A stretch of 64,000 nt of DNA from Streptomyces coelicoflavus (GCF_003112555.1 NZ_BEWB01000006.1:372001-436000), one strand, 5' to 3'; counted from the stretch's first letter, positions 40,984 to 48,991 are shown. The notes: a model not told the origin generated them from the letters alone. Numbers and translations: made by a program.

Positions 40984-41017
40984 GAGGGGCCCCGGCGGAA
41001 CGACGCCGGGGCCCCTC
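40984..41017 (+). terminator. Strong hairpin terminator after hutH
   Basis: A perfect 14-bp stem (GAGGGGCCCCGGCG and its complement) with a 6-base loop, 17 bases after the stop. Confidence 0.85.
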
Positions 41018-41113
41018 GTGCTGCTCCTGGACGCTCCGGACGGTCGACGGCGACCTCGTAGGGCACGGGACGGCCCCGGACGGTCAAGAAGGCCAAAAAA
41101 ACGTCAAGTTCTG

Positions 41114-41455
41114 TCAAAAGTCGAGGCGTTCCCGGCGGACCGAGTAGCCCACGAAGCCCGCGCCGAGGCCGAGGCAGAGGGCGCCGCCGACGACGTACGG
41201 CGTGCTGTCGAAGCTGCCGGTGTCGGCCAGCCGGGTCGTGCCCTCGCCGGTCGCCGCCGTGTCCGTGGCGGTGTCGGCGGAGGTGTCCGCGGATGCGGCT
41301 CTCGCCTGGGCCGTGACCTGCGGAGACGGCGTCGCGGCCGCGGACTCGAGCACCGGTGTCTCGGGGGTCGCGTTGGCCGACGGGACGAACCACAGGGCAC
41401 ACAGCAGGCCGCCCGCGGCGGTGGCGGTCAGCAAGGAACGGCGAGCGGATGACAC
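41114..41455 (-). CDS. Secreted LADTG protein, probable class E sortase substrate
   Basis: A 113-residue wall protein candidate. The N-terminal signal peptide RRSLLTATAAGGLLCALWFV ends near ANA. The mature part is short and Ala/Thr/Ser-rich (ASADTSADTATDTAATGEG). The C-terminus has the sorting signal RLADTG, a hydrophobic helix YVVGGALCLGLGAGFVGYSV and the basic tail RRERLDF. LAxTG is the signal known for Streptomyces class E sortases. No sortase gene lies in this window. GTG 41455 is the start. With only about 70 mature residues it may be a small surface adaptor. Confidence 0.82.
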   Translation of the reverse strand: MSSARRSLLTATAAGGLLCALWFVPSANATPETPVLESAAATPSPQVTAQARAASADTSADTATDTAATGEGTTRLADTGSFDSTPYVVGGALCLGLGAGFVGYSVRRERLDF

Positions 41456-41564
41456 GGAATATCGATCCCCTTGTGGCGCTGGCGAATTGGCCGTGTGGGC
41501 AGATGTTAGTGAAAGGCGCGGGTCACAGGAAAGTCACGGGAGGGGTCGGCCTTACGCTCCGGGC

Positions 41565-41918
41565 ATGAGCACTCCAGAGACATCACGGTTTGTACGGGTT
41601 CGCGTCGAGCTGGTTCTCGAGATCGACGACGACGAGGCCGTCACCGGGGCCGCACTCCAGGCCCTCGCCGACGACACCGACCTGTCCGACGCGGAACGGG
41701 CGGACTCCGAGCGCGCTGTGACGGAGGACACGGCCGAGGCCCTGGCGCATCTGGTGGACCCGTTCGACCTGGTCGGCGCGGTGCCGGGGGTCGAGCTCCG
41801 GCAGGCCTCCTGGAGCAGTGAGCAGATCGACTACGACCCCGATTCGTCCGAGTGGGACCTCGACGAGGATGATGGCGACGAGAACGACCCGGAAGACGAT
41901 GAAATGACGGTCGGCTGA
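41565..41918 (+). CDS. Small acidic protein of unknown function
   Basis: A 117-residue protein with a beta-strand-rich start (RFVRVRVELVLEIDDDEAVT), a helical middle (AALQALADDTDLSDAERADS then ERAVTEDTAEALAHLVDP) and an extremely acidic tail (DLDEDDGDENDPEDDE). No cysteines or membrane segments. The composition would suit a nucleic-acid-mimic or chaperone-like role, but nothing identifies it. ATG 41565 follows a GGGAGGGG purine tract at some distance. Confidence 0.7.
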   Translation: MSTPETSRFVRVRVELVLEIDDDEAVTGAALQALADDTDLSDAERADSERAVTEDTAEALAHLVDPFDLVGAVPGVELRQASWSSEQIDYDPDSSEWDLDEDDGDENDPEDDEMTVG

Positions 41919-41940
41919 CGCGGTGTGGGGAAATTCCTGA

Positions 41941-41966
41941 CCCCGGACGGCAACCGCCGTCCGGGG
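41941..41966 (+). terminator. Hairpin terminator with T-tract
   Basis: An 11-bp perfect stem CCCCGGACGGC with an AACC loop, followed by TTTCGTCG, ends the small acidic protein gene. Confidence 0.85.
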
Positions 41967-42148
41967 TTTCGTCGTCTCACGGTGCGCACTGACCGACACC
42001 TCCCCGCACCGTCCGCGCCCTGAGCGGCAAACGTGGTATGGGCCACACCTGTGAGCGATGTGGAACGGGACGAACCGGTCGTAGCGTTGAAAGTTATTGA
42101 CGGGGTATCTCGGGGTTTCGGGAATCGGCAACGATGGAGAAGCGTGTG

Positions 42149-43396
42149 ATGACGGACGGTAAGCGGCGCAAGGGCCTGGCGGCCGCGTCCGCACTGCTCG
42201 GCGGTGTGCTGGTGCTCTCGGCATGTTCCAGTAGCGACGCCGACACCTCCGGGGGTGGGGACGGCAAGACCTCGCAGGCCGAGGTCGACGAGGCGGCGGC
42301 GAAGAAGACGTCCGAGGCCCAGATCAAGATCACGCCCAAGGGCGGCTCGGACAACGCCTCCATCAACAACTCCGCCGGCGTCACCGTGAGCAAGGGCACG
42401 CTCACCGAGGTGAAGATGACCGCCTCGGACGGCACCGAGGTCAAGGGCGAGATATCCGCCGACAAGACCAGCTGGAAGCCCAGCGGTCAGCTGGAGCGCG
42501 CCACCAAGTACTCGATCTCGGCGACCGCGAAGGACTCCGAGGGCCGCGCCGCCCACGAGAACACCTCGTTCACCACGGTCTCGCCCCAGAACAGCTTCAT
42601 CGGGACCTTCACCCCGGACGACGGCAAGACCGTCGGCGTCGGAATGCCCGTGTCGATCAACTTCGACAAGGAGATCACCGACAAGGCCGCCGTCCAGAAG
42701 GGCATCACGGTCAACAGCAGCAGCGGCCAGGAGGTCGCCTGCCACTGGTTCTCCACCCAGCGCATGGACTGCCGCCCCCAGGACTACTGGCAGGAGGGCT
42801 CGACCGTCACCCTCAAGCTGGCGCTCGACGGGGTCGAGGGCGCCGACGGCGTCTACGGTGTCCAGCAGAAGTCGGTCACCTTCAAGATCGGCCGCAACCA
42901 GGTCTCCTACGTCGACGCGAAGACCAAGCAGATGAAGGTCACGCAGGACGGCAAGACGGTCAAGACCATCCCGATCTCGGCCGGCTCCCCGGAGAACAAG
43001 ACGTACGAGGGCCAGATGGTGATCTCCGAGAAGTTCAAGGAGACCCGGATGGACGGCTCGACCGTCGGCTTCACCGACGACGACGGCAAGGGCGAGTACG
43101 ACATCAAGGACGTGCCGCACGCCATGCGCCTGAGTACCTCCGGCACCTTCATCCACGGCAACTACTGGGGCAAGGGCATCTTCGGCAACGCCAACACCAG
43201 CCACGGCTGCGTGGGCCTGGCCGACGCCAAGGGTGCCGACGACCCGAACACCCCGGGCGCCTGGTTCTACAACAACTCGATCATCGGTGACGTGGTCGTC
43301 GTCCAGAACACCGGCGACAAGACCATCGCCCCGGACAACGGCCTCAACGGCTGGAACATGGACTGGGCCCAGTGGAAGGCGGGTTCGGCGGTCTGA
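42149..43396 (+). CDS. L,D-transpeptidase lipoprotein (Ig-like plus YkuD)
   Basis: A 415-residue lipoprotein making 3-3 cross-links in peptidoglycan on the outer face of the membrane. Signal peptide with lipobox LVLSAC followed by SSSDADTSGGG. Two Ig-like domains come next (ITPKGGSDNASINNSAGVTV; IGTFTPDDGKTVGVGMPVSI). The YkuD catalytic domain has HGNYWGKGIFGNANTSHGCV with catalytic His and Cys. ATG 42149 is preferred over ATG 42134 because GGAG lies 9 bases ahead of it. The architecture matches the LdtMt2-type enzymes of mycobacteria. Such enzymes resist most penicillins. Confidence 0.93.
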   Translation: MTDGKRRKGLAAASALLGGVLVLSACSSSDADTSGGGDGKTSQAEVDEAAAKKTSEAQIKITPKGGSDNASINNSAGVTVSKGTLTEVKMTASDGTEVKGEISADKTSWKPSGQLERATKYSISATAKDSEGRAAHENTSFTTVSPQNSFIGTFTPDDGKTVGVGMPVSINFDKEITDKAAVQKGITVNSSSGQEVACHWFSTQRMDCRPQDYWQEGSTVTLKLALDGVEGADGVYGVQQKSVTFKIGRNQVSYVDAKTKQMKVTQDGKTVKTIPISAGSPENKTYEGQMVISEKFKETRMDGSTVGFTDDDGKGEYDIKDVPHAMRLSTSGTFIHGNYWGKGIFGNANTSHGCVGLADAKGADDPNTPGAWFYNNSIIGDVVVVQNTGDKTIAPDNGLNGWNMDWAQWKAGSAV

Positions 43397-43429
43397 CGGC
43401 CCCGGCCCCCCCCCGTTCTCCGAGCCACA

Positions 43430-43466
43430 CAGCGCCTGTCGCCCCGCACCGGGGCGGCAGGCGCTG
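43430..43466 (+). terminator. Hairpin terminator after L,D-transpeptidase gene
   Basis: A 16-bp stem with a single G-U type pair (CAGCGCCTG and CGCCCC paired to GGGGCG and CAGGCGCTG) and a short loop, between convergent genes. Confidence 0.8.
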
Positions 43467-43483
43467 TCTCGTCTCGGGCGGTG

Positions 43484-44005
43484 TCAGTCGGTGTAGTTCT
43501 TCCCCGGGGGCCGGCCGGGCACCGGCTTGCCGACGAGGGCGACCGGGGTGAACAGGCTGATGTGGCCCAGGTACAGGGTGAGCTGCCAGATCCCGTCGGT
43601 GTCGTAGTGCCGGGACAGCCGGGCGAACAGGTCGTCACTCACCCGGTCCCCGAACGGGTTCGGGGTGAGGACGGCCTCCGCGAGTTCCAGCGCGGCACGC
43701 TCGGGACCGGTGAAGCAGGGGGCGCTCTGCCAGGTCGCCACGGCCGTGATGCGCCACTCCTCCTCGCCGGCCTTGCGCAGGGCGTCGGTCGCCGCGACGC
43801 CGTGGTAGGTGCTGCCGATGAGCTGTGCGGTGCGCAGGCGCATCAGAGCGAGGGTGGCCTGCGGGACCGGACCGCTGCGGAGTGCCTTCTGCACGGCGGC
43901 GGAGAGGGCCAGCAACTCCGGGTAGAGCCCGGTGGGGTCGGGCAGGCGGGACCGTACCCCGTCCTGCCCCGCGGTGGTGGTCGTCGTGTCCTCGGTGGTG
44001 GTCAT
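43484..44005 (-). CDS. Carboxymuconolactone decarboxylase-like protein lacking the Cys pair
   Basis: A 173-residue AhpD/CMD-fold protein: QATLALMRLRTAQLIGSTYHG, WRITAVATWQSAPCFTGPER, AALELAEAVLTPNPFGDRV and DGIWQLTLYLGHISLFTPVA. AhpD-type members have C-x-x-C before the His; here the site reads GSTYHG, so thiol chemistry is not possible. It is divergent from an ECF41 sigma factor; such sigma genes are known to be paired with CMD, oxidoreductase or epimerase genes. GAGGAG precedes ATG 44005. Probably a regulon member of that sigma factor. Confidence 0.85.
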   Translation of the reverse strand: MTTTEDTTTTTAGQDGVRSRLPDPTGLYPELLALSAAVQKALRSGPVPQATLALMRLRTAQLIGSTYHGVAATDALRKAGEEEWRITAVATWQSAPCFTGPERAALELAEAVLTPNPFGDRVSDDLFARLSRHYDTDGIWQLTLYLGHISLFTPVALVGKPVPGRPPGKNYTD

Positions 44006-44110
44006 GGCGGAGTCGCTCCTCGGAGTCGGTTCGGACGTCGTTCCACCCCTCCGACACCGTGGCGGCCCGAAGTGTGAGCCCCCGTCCCGGACCGGGTGCT
44101 CCGGCCCGCA

Positions 44111-44137
44111 TGTCACACATGGCCGCGCTGTCGCGTC
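44111..44137 (+). promoter_or_regulatory. ECF41-type promoter (TGTCACA-n16-CGTC)
   Basis: TGTCACA at 44111-44117 and CGTC at 44134-44137 are spaced by exactly 16 bases, the consensus published for ECF41 sigma factors. It points towards the ECF41 gene starting at 44188, suggesting autoregulation. A weaker match faces the decarboxylase gene (reverse strand of 44053-44079). Confidence 0.8.
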
Positions 44138-44187
44138 GTAAGGAGGTGAGGACACGCGCGCACGCGGCAGAAGGAGCGTCGGAAGCA

Positions 44188-45102
44188 ATGACCACCCGAT
44201 CCGCGCCGGTCACCGGCGAGCGGCGGCAACTGATCAACGTGGCCTACCGGATGCTCGGCTCGCTGGCCGACGCGGAGGACGCCGTCCAGGAGGCGTACGC
44301 CCGCTGGTACGCGATGCCGGCGGGCCGCCGCGAGGCCGTCGGGACCCCGGGGGCCTGGCTCACGACGGTCGTCAGCCGGGTCTGCCTCAACCACCTGCGC
44401 TCCGCCCGGGTCCGGCGGGAGCACTACGTGGGGCAGTGGCTCCCCGAGCCGCTGGCCGACCCCGCCGAGCGGAACGCCGCACGGACGCCCGGTATCGCCT
44501 CCGACCCGGCCGATCTGATCACCCTCGACGAGTCGGTCGGCATGGCCTTCCTGATCGTCCTGGACTCGATGTCCCCGGCCCAGCGGGTCGCCTTCGTCCT
44601 CCACGACGTCTTCCGCTATCCGTTCCCCGAGGTGGCCAGGATCGTCGGCCGTACGCCGGCCGCCTGCCGCCGGCTGGCGTCCACGGCGCGCCGGGCGATC
44701 CGCACCGCGCAGGAGTCCGCCGCGACGTCGACGGCGGAGGACGCGGTCGTCGTACGCGAACTCAAGCGGGCCTGGGAGACCAACGACGTCGACGCGCTCA
44801 TCCGGCTACTCGACCCCGAGGTGGCCGCGGTCGGCGACGGAGGCGGCGTGGTGCGCACCCTGGAGCACCCAGTGCGGGGCAGCGAGCGGATCGTGCGCGG
44901 CCTGCTCCGCTTCGGCCCGCGGCAGTCCGGGCAGACGCTGCTCGAACGCACGGTCAACGGGCGGCCGGGACTGGTCGGTTGCCAGGACGGTGCCGTCGTG
45001 ACGGTGTACTCCTTCGGCGTCTCGGACCACCGCGTCCGCCACCTGTGGGCGATGCGCAACCCCGAGAAGCTGCGCTCCTGGGCGACGGCCCCGGCCGCGT
45101 GA
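44188..45102 (+). CDS. ECF41 sigma factor (SigJ-like) with SnoaL domain
   Basis: A 304-residue ECF41 sigma factor. Region 2: QLINVAYRMLGSLADAEDAV and GTPAWLTTVVSRVCLNHLRS-like sequence (GAWLTTVVSRVCLNHLRS). The ECF41 hallmark linker GQWLPEPL and region 4 (SPAQRVAFVLHDVFRYPFPE) follow. The C-terminal SnoaL-like domain has DGGGVV, the second ECF41 signature. That domain both stimulates and restrains activity, replacing an anti-sigma factor. ATG 44188 is chosen, with AAGGAG and GGAAG upstream; a longer frame begins at 44110 but would overlap its own promoter. Confidence 0.92.
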   Translation: MTTRSAPVTGERRQLINVAYRMLGSLADAEDAVQEAYARWYAMPAGRREAVGTPGAWLTTVVSRVCLNHLRSARVRREHYVGQWLPEPLADPAERNAARTPGIASDPADLITLDESVGMAFLIVLDSMSPAQRVAFVLHDVFRYPFPEVARIVGRTPAACRRLASTARRAIRTAQESAATSTAEDAVVVRELKRAWETNDVDALIRLLDPEVAAVGDGGGVVRTLEHPVRGSERIVRGLLRFGPRQSGQTLLERTVNGRPGLVGCQDGAVVTVYSFGVSDHRVRHLWAMRNPEKLRSWATAPAA

Positions 45103-45141
45103 GCCGGGGGAGGCCGGGGGGCGGGGGCGCCGGGGCTCCGG

Positions 45142-45924
45142 TCAGCCGGCGAGGTCCAGCCATTCCCCGACGGCCAGTGCGTGCGCGCGCCGTCCGGCGT
45201 ACGTGCGGAACTCGGCCTCCGGGTCGGCGACCTCGACGTAGCCCGGGACCTTGTCCGGCTGCTCCGGCTCGTAGTGGATGGGCACCGCGAACCGGGCGTC
45301 GAGGATTTCCGCGGCCGCGGCGGCCTGCCGCGGGTCCAGCGCGGCGGGCACCGGGCTCGGGGGCCGCAGGTGCGGTGCGTCGACCACCGCGCCGTTGGCG
45401 GGCAGGAACACCGCGTCGAACGGGCTGAACCGGCGCGCGACCAGCCACCAGAAGCCGTGGAACATCGTGTCGCCGCCGTGGAGGATCCGCCGCCCGTCGG
45501 CCTCCACCACCCAGTTCACCTGTGGGTCGCCGAGCCCGTCCACAGCGGGGGCCGCCGTGACGCGGAACGGCCCCAGGTCGCGCGAGGACCAGACGTCCAC
45601 GACCTCGACGGCCAGCCGGTGCCGGACCAGCTCGCGCTCGGCCAGGAGCGTCGTCACGTTGTCCACGTCGTCGCCGTGACCGGGCGCCGGCCGCAGCACC
45701 GGCGCCCCCGGCGTCAGCACGTCCGCGAGCGCGGCCGCGTCGGTGTGGTCCCGGTGCAGGTGGGTGACGAGCGCGGCGGACGCCCTCCCGCCCGGCACCG
45801 CCACGTTCTCGCCGGGCTTCCACCCCGTGAACAGCGGCGAGAGGTCCCGCACGTAGTCGATCAGCAGTCGCTCGCCGCCCGCCTCGACCTCCAGTCCGGC
45901 CCAGCCCAGTCGTCGCACTCGCAT
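45142..45924 (-). CDS. MBL-fold metal-dependent hydrolase
   Basis: A 260-residue metallo-beta-lactamase-fold protein of the UlaG/RomA-like type. Metal ligands: LVTHLHRDHTDAAALADVL, later HGGDTMFHGF and the C-terminal FAVPIHYEPEQPDKVPGY. It likely hydrolyses a phosphoester or lactone; the substrate is not evident. It is divergent from a TetR repressor with two 20-bp inverted operators between them, so it is almost surely the TetR target. Confidence 0.88.
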   Translation of the reverse strand: MRVRRLGWAGLEVEAGGERLLIDYVRDLSPLFTGWKPGENVAVPGGRASAALVTHLHRDHTDAAALADVLTPGAPVLRPAPGHGDDVDNVTTLLAERELVRHRLAVEVVDVWSSRDLGPFRVTAAPAVDGLGDPQVNWVVEADGRRILHGGDTMFHGFWWLVARRFSPFDAVFLPANGAVVDAPHLRPPSPVPAALDPRQAAAAAEILDARFAVPIHYEPEQPDKVPGYVEVADPEAEFRTYAGRRAHALAVGEWLDLAG

Positions 45925-45958
45925 GTCGCACTCCTTCGGTCGGTGGAGCTCCGGACGT

Positions 45959-46004
45959 TAGCGTACGGGCGTTCGCTAAATCAATAGCGAACGCCCGTAC
46001 GCTA
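45959..46004. promoter_or_regulatory. Paired 20-bp inverted TetR operators
   Basis: TAGCGTACGGGCGTTCGCTA (45959-45978) and its exact complement (45985-46004) are separated by AATCAA. Each arm is also a pseudo-palindrome (TAGCG at one end, CGCTA at the other). The site begins 34 bases before the MBL gene start and ends 10 bases before the TetR start. Confidence 0.88.
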
Positions 46005-46014
46005 TAGTCGTCGC

Positions 46015-46617
46015 ATGTCACCACGTCGCTCAGCGGCCGAAGCGCAGGCCACCAGGGGCCGGATCCTCGGCCGTGCCGCCGAGATCGCCTCCGAGGAAGG
46101 GCTGGACGGCATCACCATCGGCCGGCTCGCCGAGGAGCTGGAGATGAGCAAGTCCGGGGTGCACAAGCACTTCGGCACCAAGGAGACGCTGCAGATCTCC
46201 ACGCTGGACAAGGCGTTCGTGGACTTCTGGCACCGGGTGGTCGAGCCGGTACTCGGCGAGCCGCCGGGTCTGCGGCGACTGCGCGCGGTCTGCGCCAACT
46301 CCGTGGGCTACCTGGAAGAGCCGCTGCTGCCCGGCGGCTGCCTGATGACCGCGGCACTCAGCGAGTACGACGGCCGGCCCGGCCGGGTCCGCGACGCGGT
46401 GGCCGAGGTGTGGTCGCGCTGGCGGGAACAACTGCGGGCGGACCTGACCACGGCGGTGGACAACGGCGAGCTGCCCGCGGACTTCGACGTCGACCAGGCG
46501 CTGTTCGAGATCGTCGCGGCGGGGCTGGCGCTCAACGCGGCCATGCAGCTCCAGCACGACCGCACGGCCGCGGACCGGGCCCGCCGCGCGATCGAGCGGG
46601 CTCTGGACCAGTCCTGA
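46015..46617 (+). CDS. TetR family repressor
   Basis: A 200-residue TetR-family regulator. Helix-turn-helix: IASEEGLDGITIGRLAEELE then MSKSGVHKHFGTKETLQI. The C-terminal domain (HRVVEPVLGEPPGLRRLRAV, EEPLLPGGCLMTAALSEYDG) matches the YxaF/TetR_C_16-like group with a Gly-Gly-Cys turn. It starts 10 bases after a strong inverted operator, so autorepression and repression of the divergent MBL gene are expected. Confidence 0.92.
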   Translation: MSPRRSAAEAQATRGRILGRAAEIASEEGLDGITIGRLAEELEMSKSGVHKHFGTKETLQISTLDKAFVDFWHRVVEPVLGEPPGLRRLRAVCANSVGYLEEPLLPGGCLMTAALSEYDGRPGRVRDAVAEVWSRWREQLRADLTTAVDNGELPADFDVDQALFEIVAAGLALNAAMQLQHDRTAADRARRAIERALDQS

Positions 46618-46825
46618 CCCTCACCGTGCGGCGGTCCGGAATCACCGAAATGGCGAGCAACCGGATCGACTTGGTCGCCCAGCCGGCCACCGCGAGAAAC
46701 CCCCAAAGCCCGGAGGACCAGCCGGAGTCGTGCGTCAACCACCACAGGACAGCCGCGGAAGTGAGCAAGAGGAAGACCGGCACGACGAGCCACGCGAACG
46801 CATGGCATCGGATGACTTCGCTCAT
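46532..46825 (-). CDS. Small two-helix membrane protein
   Basis: A frame of about 97 residues from ATG 46825 (MSEVIRCHAF) with two strong hydrophobic segments, AFAWLVVPVFLLLTSAAVLW and GLWGFLAVAGWATKSIRLLA, then a basic tail. The tail overlaps the TetR gene end antisense by 86 bases. Third-position GC is lower than in neighbours and the ribosome site is weak, so the start could be GTG 46870 and the gene itself is uncertain. No family recognised. Confidence 0.45.
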   Translation of the reverse strand: MSEVIRCHAFAWLVVPVFLLLTSAAVLWWLTHDSGWSSGLWGFLAVAGWATKSIRLLAISVIPDRRTVRVRTGPEPARSRGGPGPRPCGRAGAAWPR

Positions 46826-46872
46826 TCGGACGGAGGACCTTCCGAAGAACTCGTAGCGCGTCGTGTGCACCG

Positions 46873-47748
46873 TCACGCCGACAGTGAAGCCGCCGCGTCC
46901 GTCCCCCAGCTCGCCAGCAGGCGCAGTGCGTCCGCCGACGGGGAGCCGGGCTCCGCGTGGTACGTGATGAAGGCCTGCTCGTCGTCGTCGACCAGGCGGA
47001 ACGTCTCGAAGGACAGGGTCAGGTCGCCGACCAGCGGGTGTCGCATCCGCTTGACGCCGTAGCTCTTCTCCTTGACGTCGTGCGTGGCCCACAGGCGGCG
47101 GAACTCCTCGCTCTTCACGGAGAGTTCCCCGACGAGCGCGGACAGTCGCGGGTCGTCCGGGTGCCGGCCCGCGTCCATGCGCAGGAAACTGACCATGTCG
47201 TACGCCTTCTGGTCCCAGTCGACGAACAGGTCGCGGTAGTCCGGGTTCAGGAAGACCAACCGCGCCCAGTTGCGCTCGGCGGCCGGCAGCCTGCCCCAGT
47301 CGCCGAAGAGGGCCGCGGCCATCCGGTTCCAGGCGAGGATCTCCGAGCGGCGGCCCGTCACGTACGCGGGCACCGTGTCGATCGACTCCAGGAGCTGGAG
47401 CAGCGCCACCCGCACCGGCTGCTTGCCCCGCGGTGCCCCGGCCCGCCGGCGCTGCTGCTTCGGCTTCGCCAGGTGCGTCAGGTGTGCCTGCTCCGCGTCG
47501 GTCAGCCGCAGCGCGCGGGCGATCGCGTCCAGGACCTCCGCCGACACGTTCTGCCCGTTGCCCTGCTCGAGACGCGTGTAGTACGCCACCGACACCCCGG
47601 CCAGCTGCGCCAGCTCCTCGCGCCGCAGCCCGGGCACCCGGCGCTGCCGCCCGTACGACTCCAGGCCCACGTCCTCCGGCTTCAGCCGAGCCCGCCGGGT
47701 ACGCAGGAACTCGCTCAGTTCGGCCCGCCGGTCAAGCTGTCCGTCCAT
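46873..47748 (-). CDS. MmyB-like helix-turn-helix regulator
   Basis: A 291-residue XRE-type regulator. The N-terminal helix-turn-helix reads RRVPGLRREELAQLAGVSVA followed by YYTRLEQGNGQNVSAEVLDA. The C-terminal MmyB-like PAS-type ligand domain shows PAYVTGRRSEILAWNRMAAA, ALFGDWGRLPAAERNWARLV and VGDLTLSFETFRLVDDDEQA. In Streptomyces such regulators often sit divergent to dehydrogenases they control and may bind fatty acids. Here the divergent gene is an alcohol dehydrogenase, followed by an SDR. ATG 47748 is the start. Confidence 0.9.
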   Translation of the reverse strand: MDGQLDRRAELSEFLRTRRARLKPEDVGLESYGRQRRVPGLRREELAQLAGVSVAYYTRLEQGNGQNVSAEVLDAIARALRLTDAEQAHLTHLAKPKQQRRRAGAPRGKQPVRVALLQLLESIDTVPAYVTGRRSEILAWNRMAAALFGDWGRLPAAERNWARLVFLNPDYRDLFVDWDQKAYDMVSFLRMDAGRHPDDPRLSALVGELSVKSEEFRRLWATHDVKEKSYGVKRMRHPLVGDLTLSFETFRLVDDDEQAFITYHAEPGSPSADALRLLASWGTDAAASLSA

Positions 47749-47773
47749 GCTTCCAGTATCACCGGATGTATTC

Positions 47774-47830
47774 CCGGTCGTACGCACATGAGCCTGTCCC
47801 CGTCAGTGGTACGCACGCCGGTCGTACGCA
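47774..47830. promoter_or_regulatory. Repeated CCGGTCGTACGCA operator motif
   Basis: CCGGTCGTACGCA occurs at 47774-47786 and 47818-47830 (44 bases apart, about four helical turns), with a related GTGGTACGCAC between at 47806. It is positioned in the divergent promoter of the MmyB-like regulator and the alcohol dehydrogenase. Confidence 0.6.
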
Positions 47831-47915
47831 AAGCCGTGGTCTGGGTGGATCCGCAGGTCGCAGGCAGGGTGGAAGCATCACCCAGTCACGCCAAGAGAAT
47901 CCCGGAGAACCCGGC

Positions 47916-48956
47916 ATGACCACTGTCGCCGCGTACGCAGCACCCGCCGCCAAGGCACCGCTGGAGCGCACCACCATCGAGCGGCGCGAGGTGCGTGAGC
48001 ACGACGTCCTGATCGACATCAAGTTCGCCGGCATCTGCCACTCCGACATCCACCAGGTCCGCGAGGGCTGGGGCGAGGCCATCTTCCCGATGGTCCCCGG
48101 CCACGAGATCGCGGGCGTCGTCTCCGCCGTCGGCCCCGGCGTCACCAGGTTCGCCGTCGGCGACCGCGTCGGCGTCGGCTGCATGGTCGACTCCTGCCGC
48201 GAGTGCGAGAACTGCAAGGCCGGCCGGGAGCAGTACTGCACCAACGGCAACGTGATGACCTACAACGCCGTCGGCAGGGACGGCGAGGTCACCTACGGCG
48301 GCTACTCCGAGAAGGTCGTCGTCGACGAGAACTTCGTCCTCGGCATCCCCGAGGGCATCTCCCTGGACGAGGCCGCACCCCTGCTGTGCGCCGGCATCAC
48401 CACGTACTCCCCGCTCAGGCGCTGGAACGCGGGCCCCGGCAAGAAGGTCGCCGTCGTCGGTCTGGGCGGCCTCGGCCACATGGCCGTCAAGCTCGCGCAC
48501 GCCCTGGGCGCCGAGGTGACCGTGCTGTCGCAGTCCCTGCGCAAGAAGGACGACGGCCTGAAGCTGGGCGCCGACCACTACTACGCCACCAGCGACCCGG
48601 CCACCTTCGAGGAGCTGGCGGGCACCTTCGACCTGATCGTCTCCACGGTCTCCGCCCCGCTCGACTTCGCCGCCTACCTGGGGCTGCTGAAGACGGAGGG
48701 CACGCTGGCCAACGTCGGCGCCCCCGAGGAGCCCGTCTCCCTCAACCTGTTCGCGCTGCTCGGCGGCGGCAAGTCCCTGACCGGCTCCATGATCGGCGGC
48801 ATCGCCGAGACCCAGGAGATGCTGGACTTCTGCGCGGAGCACGGCATCGGCGCCGAGATCGAGCTGATCGCCGCGTCCGAGGTCAACGAGGCGTACGAGC
48901 GGGTGCTCGCCAGCGACGTGCGGTACCGCTTCGTGATCGACACCGCGACGATCTGA
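47916..48956 (+). CDS. Zinc-dependent alcohol dehydrogenase (CAD family)
   Basis: A 346-residue NADP-preferring zinc alcohol dehydrogenase of the YahK/cinnamyl-type family. Catalytic zinc: FAGICHSDIHQVREGWGEA and PGHEIAGVV. Structural zinc loop: CRECENCKAGREQYC. Rossmann motif: VAVVGLGGLGHMAVKLA. Reduces aldehydes such as aromatic or aliphatic ones; physiological substrate unknown. Start ATG 47916 behind CGGAG. It is divergent from the MmyB-like regulator. Confidence 0.93.
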   Translation: MTTVAAYAAPAAKAPLERTTIERREVREHDVLIDIKFAGICHSDIHQVREGWGEAIFPMVPGHEIAGVVSAVGPGVTRFAVGDRVGVGCMVDSCRECENCKAGREQYCTNGNVMTYNAVGRDGEVTYGGYSEKVVVDENFVLGIPEGISLDEAAPLLCAGITTYSPLRRWNAGPGKKVAVVGLGGLGHMAVKLAHALGAEVTVLSQSLRKKDDGLKLGADHYYATSDPATFEELAGTFDLIVSTVSAPLDFAAYLGLLKTEGTLANVGAPEEPVSLNLFALLGGGKSLTGSMIGGIAETQEMLDFCAEHGIGAEIELIAASEVNEAYERVLASDVRYRFVIDTATI

Positions 48957-48961
48957 TCCCC

Positions 48962-48991
48962 GGAGGAAGATTCTTCGGGATTTCTTCCTCC
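48962..48991 (+). terminator. Hairpin after alcohol dehydrogenase
   Basis: A 9-bp stem GGAGGAAGA/TCTTCCTCC with a 12-base loop begins 5 bases after the stop. A second 14-bp GC stem (49006-49019 with 49052-49065) follows before the SDR gene. Confidence 0.7.
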
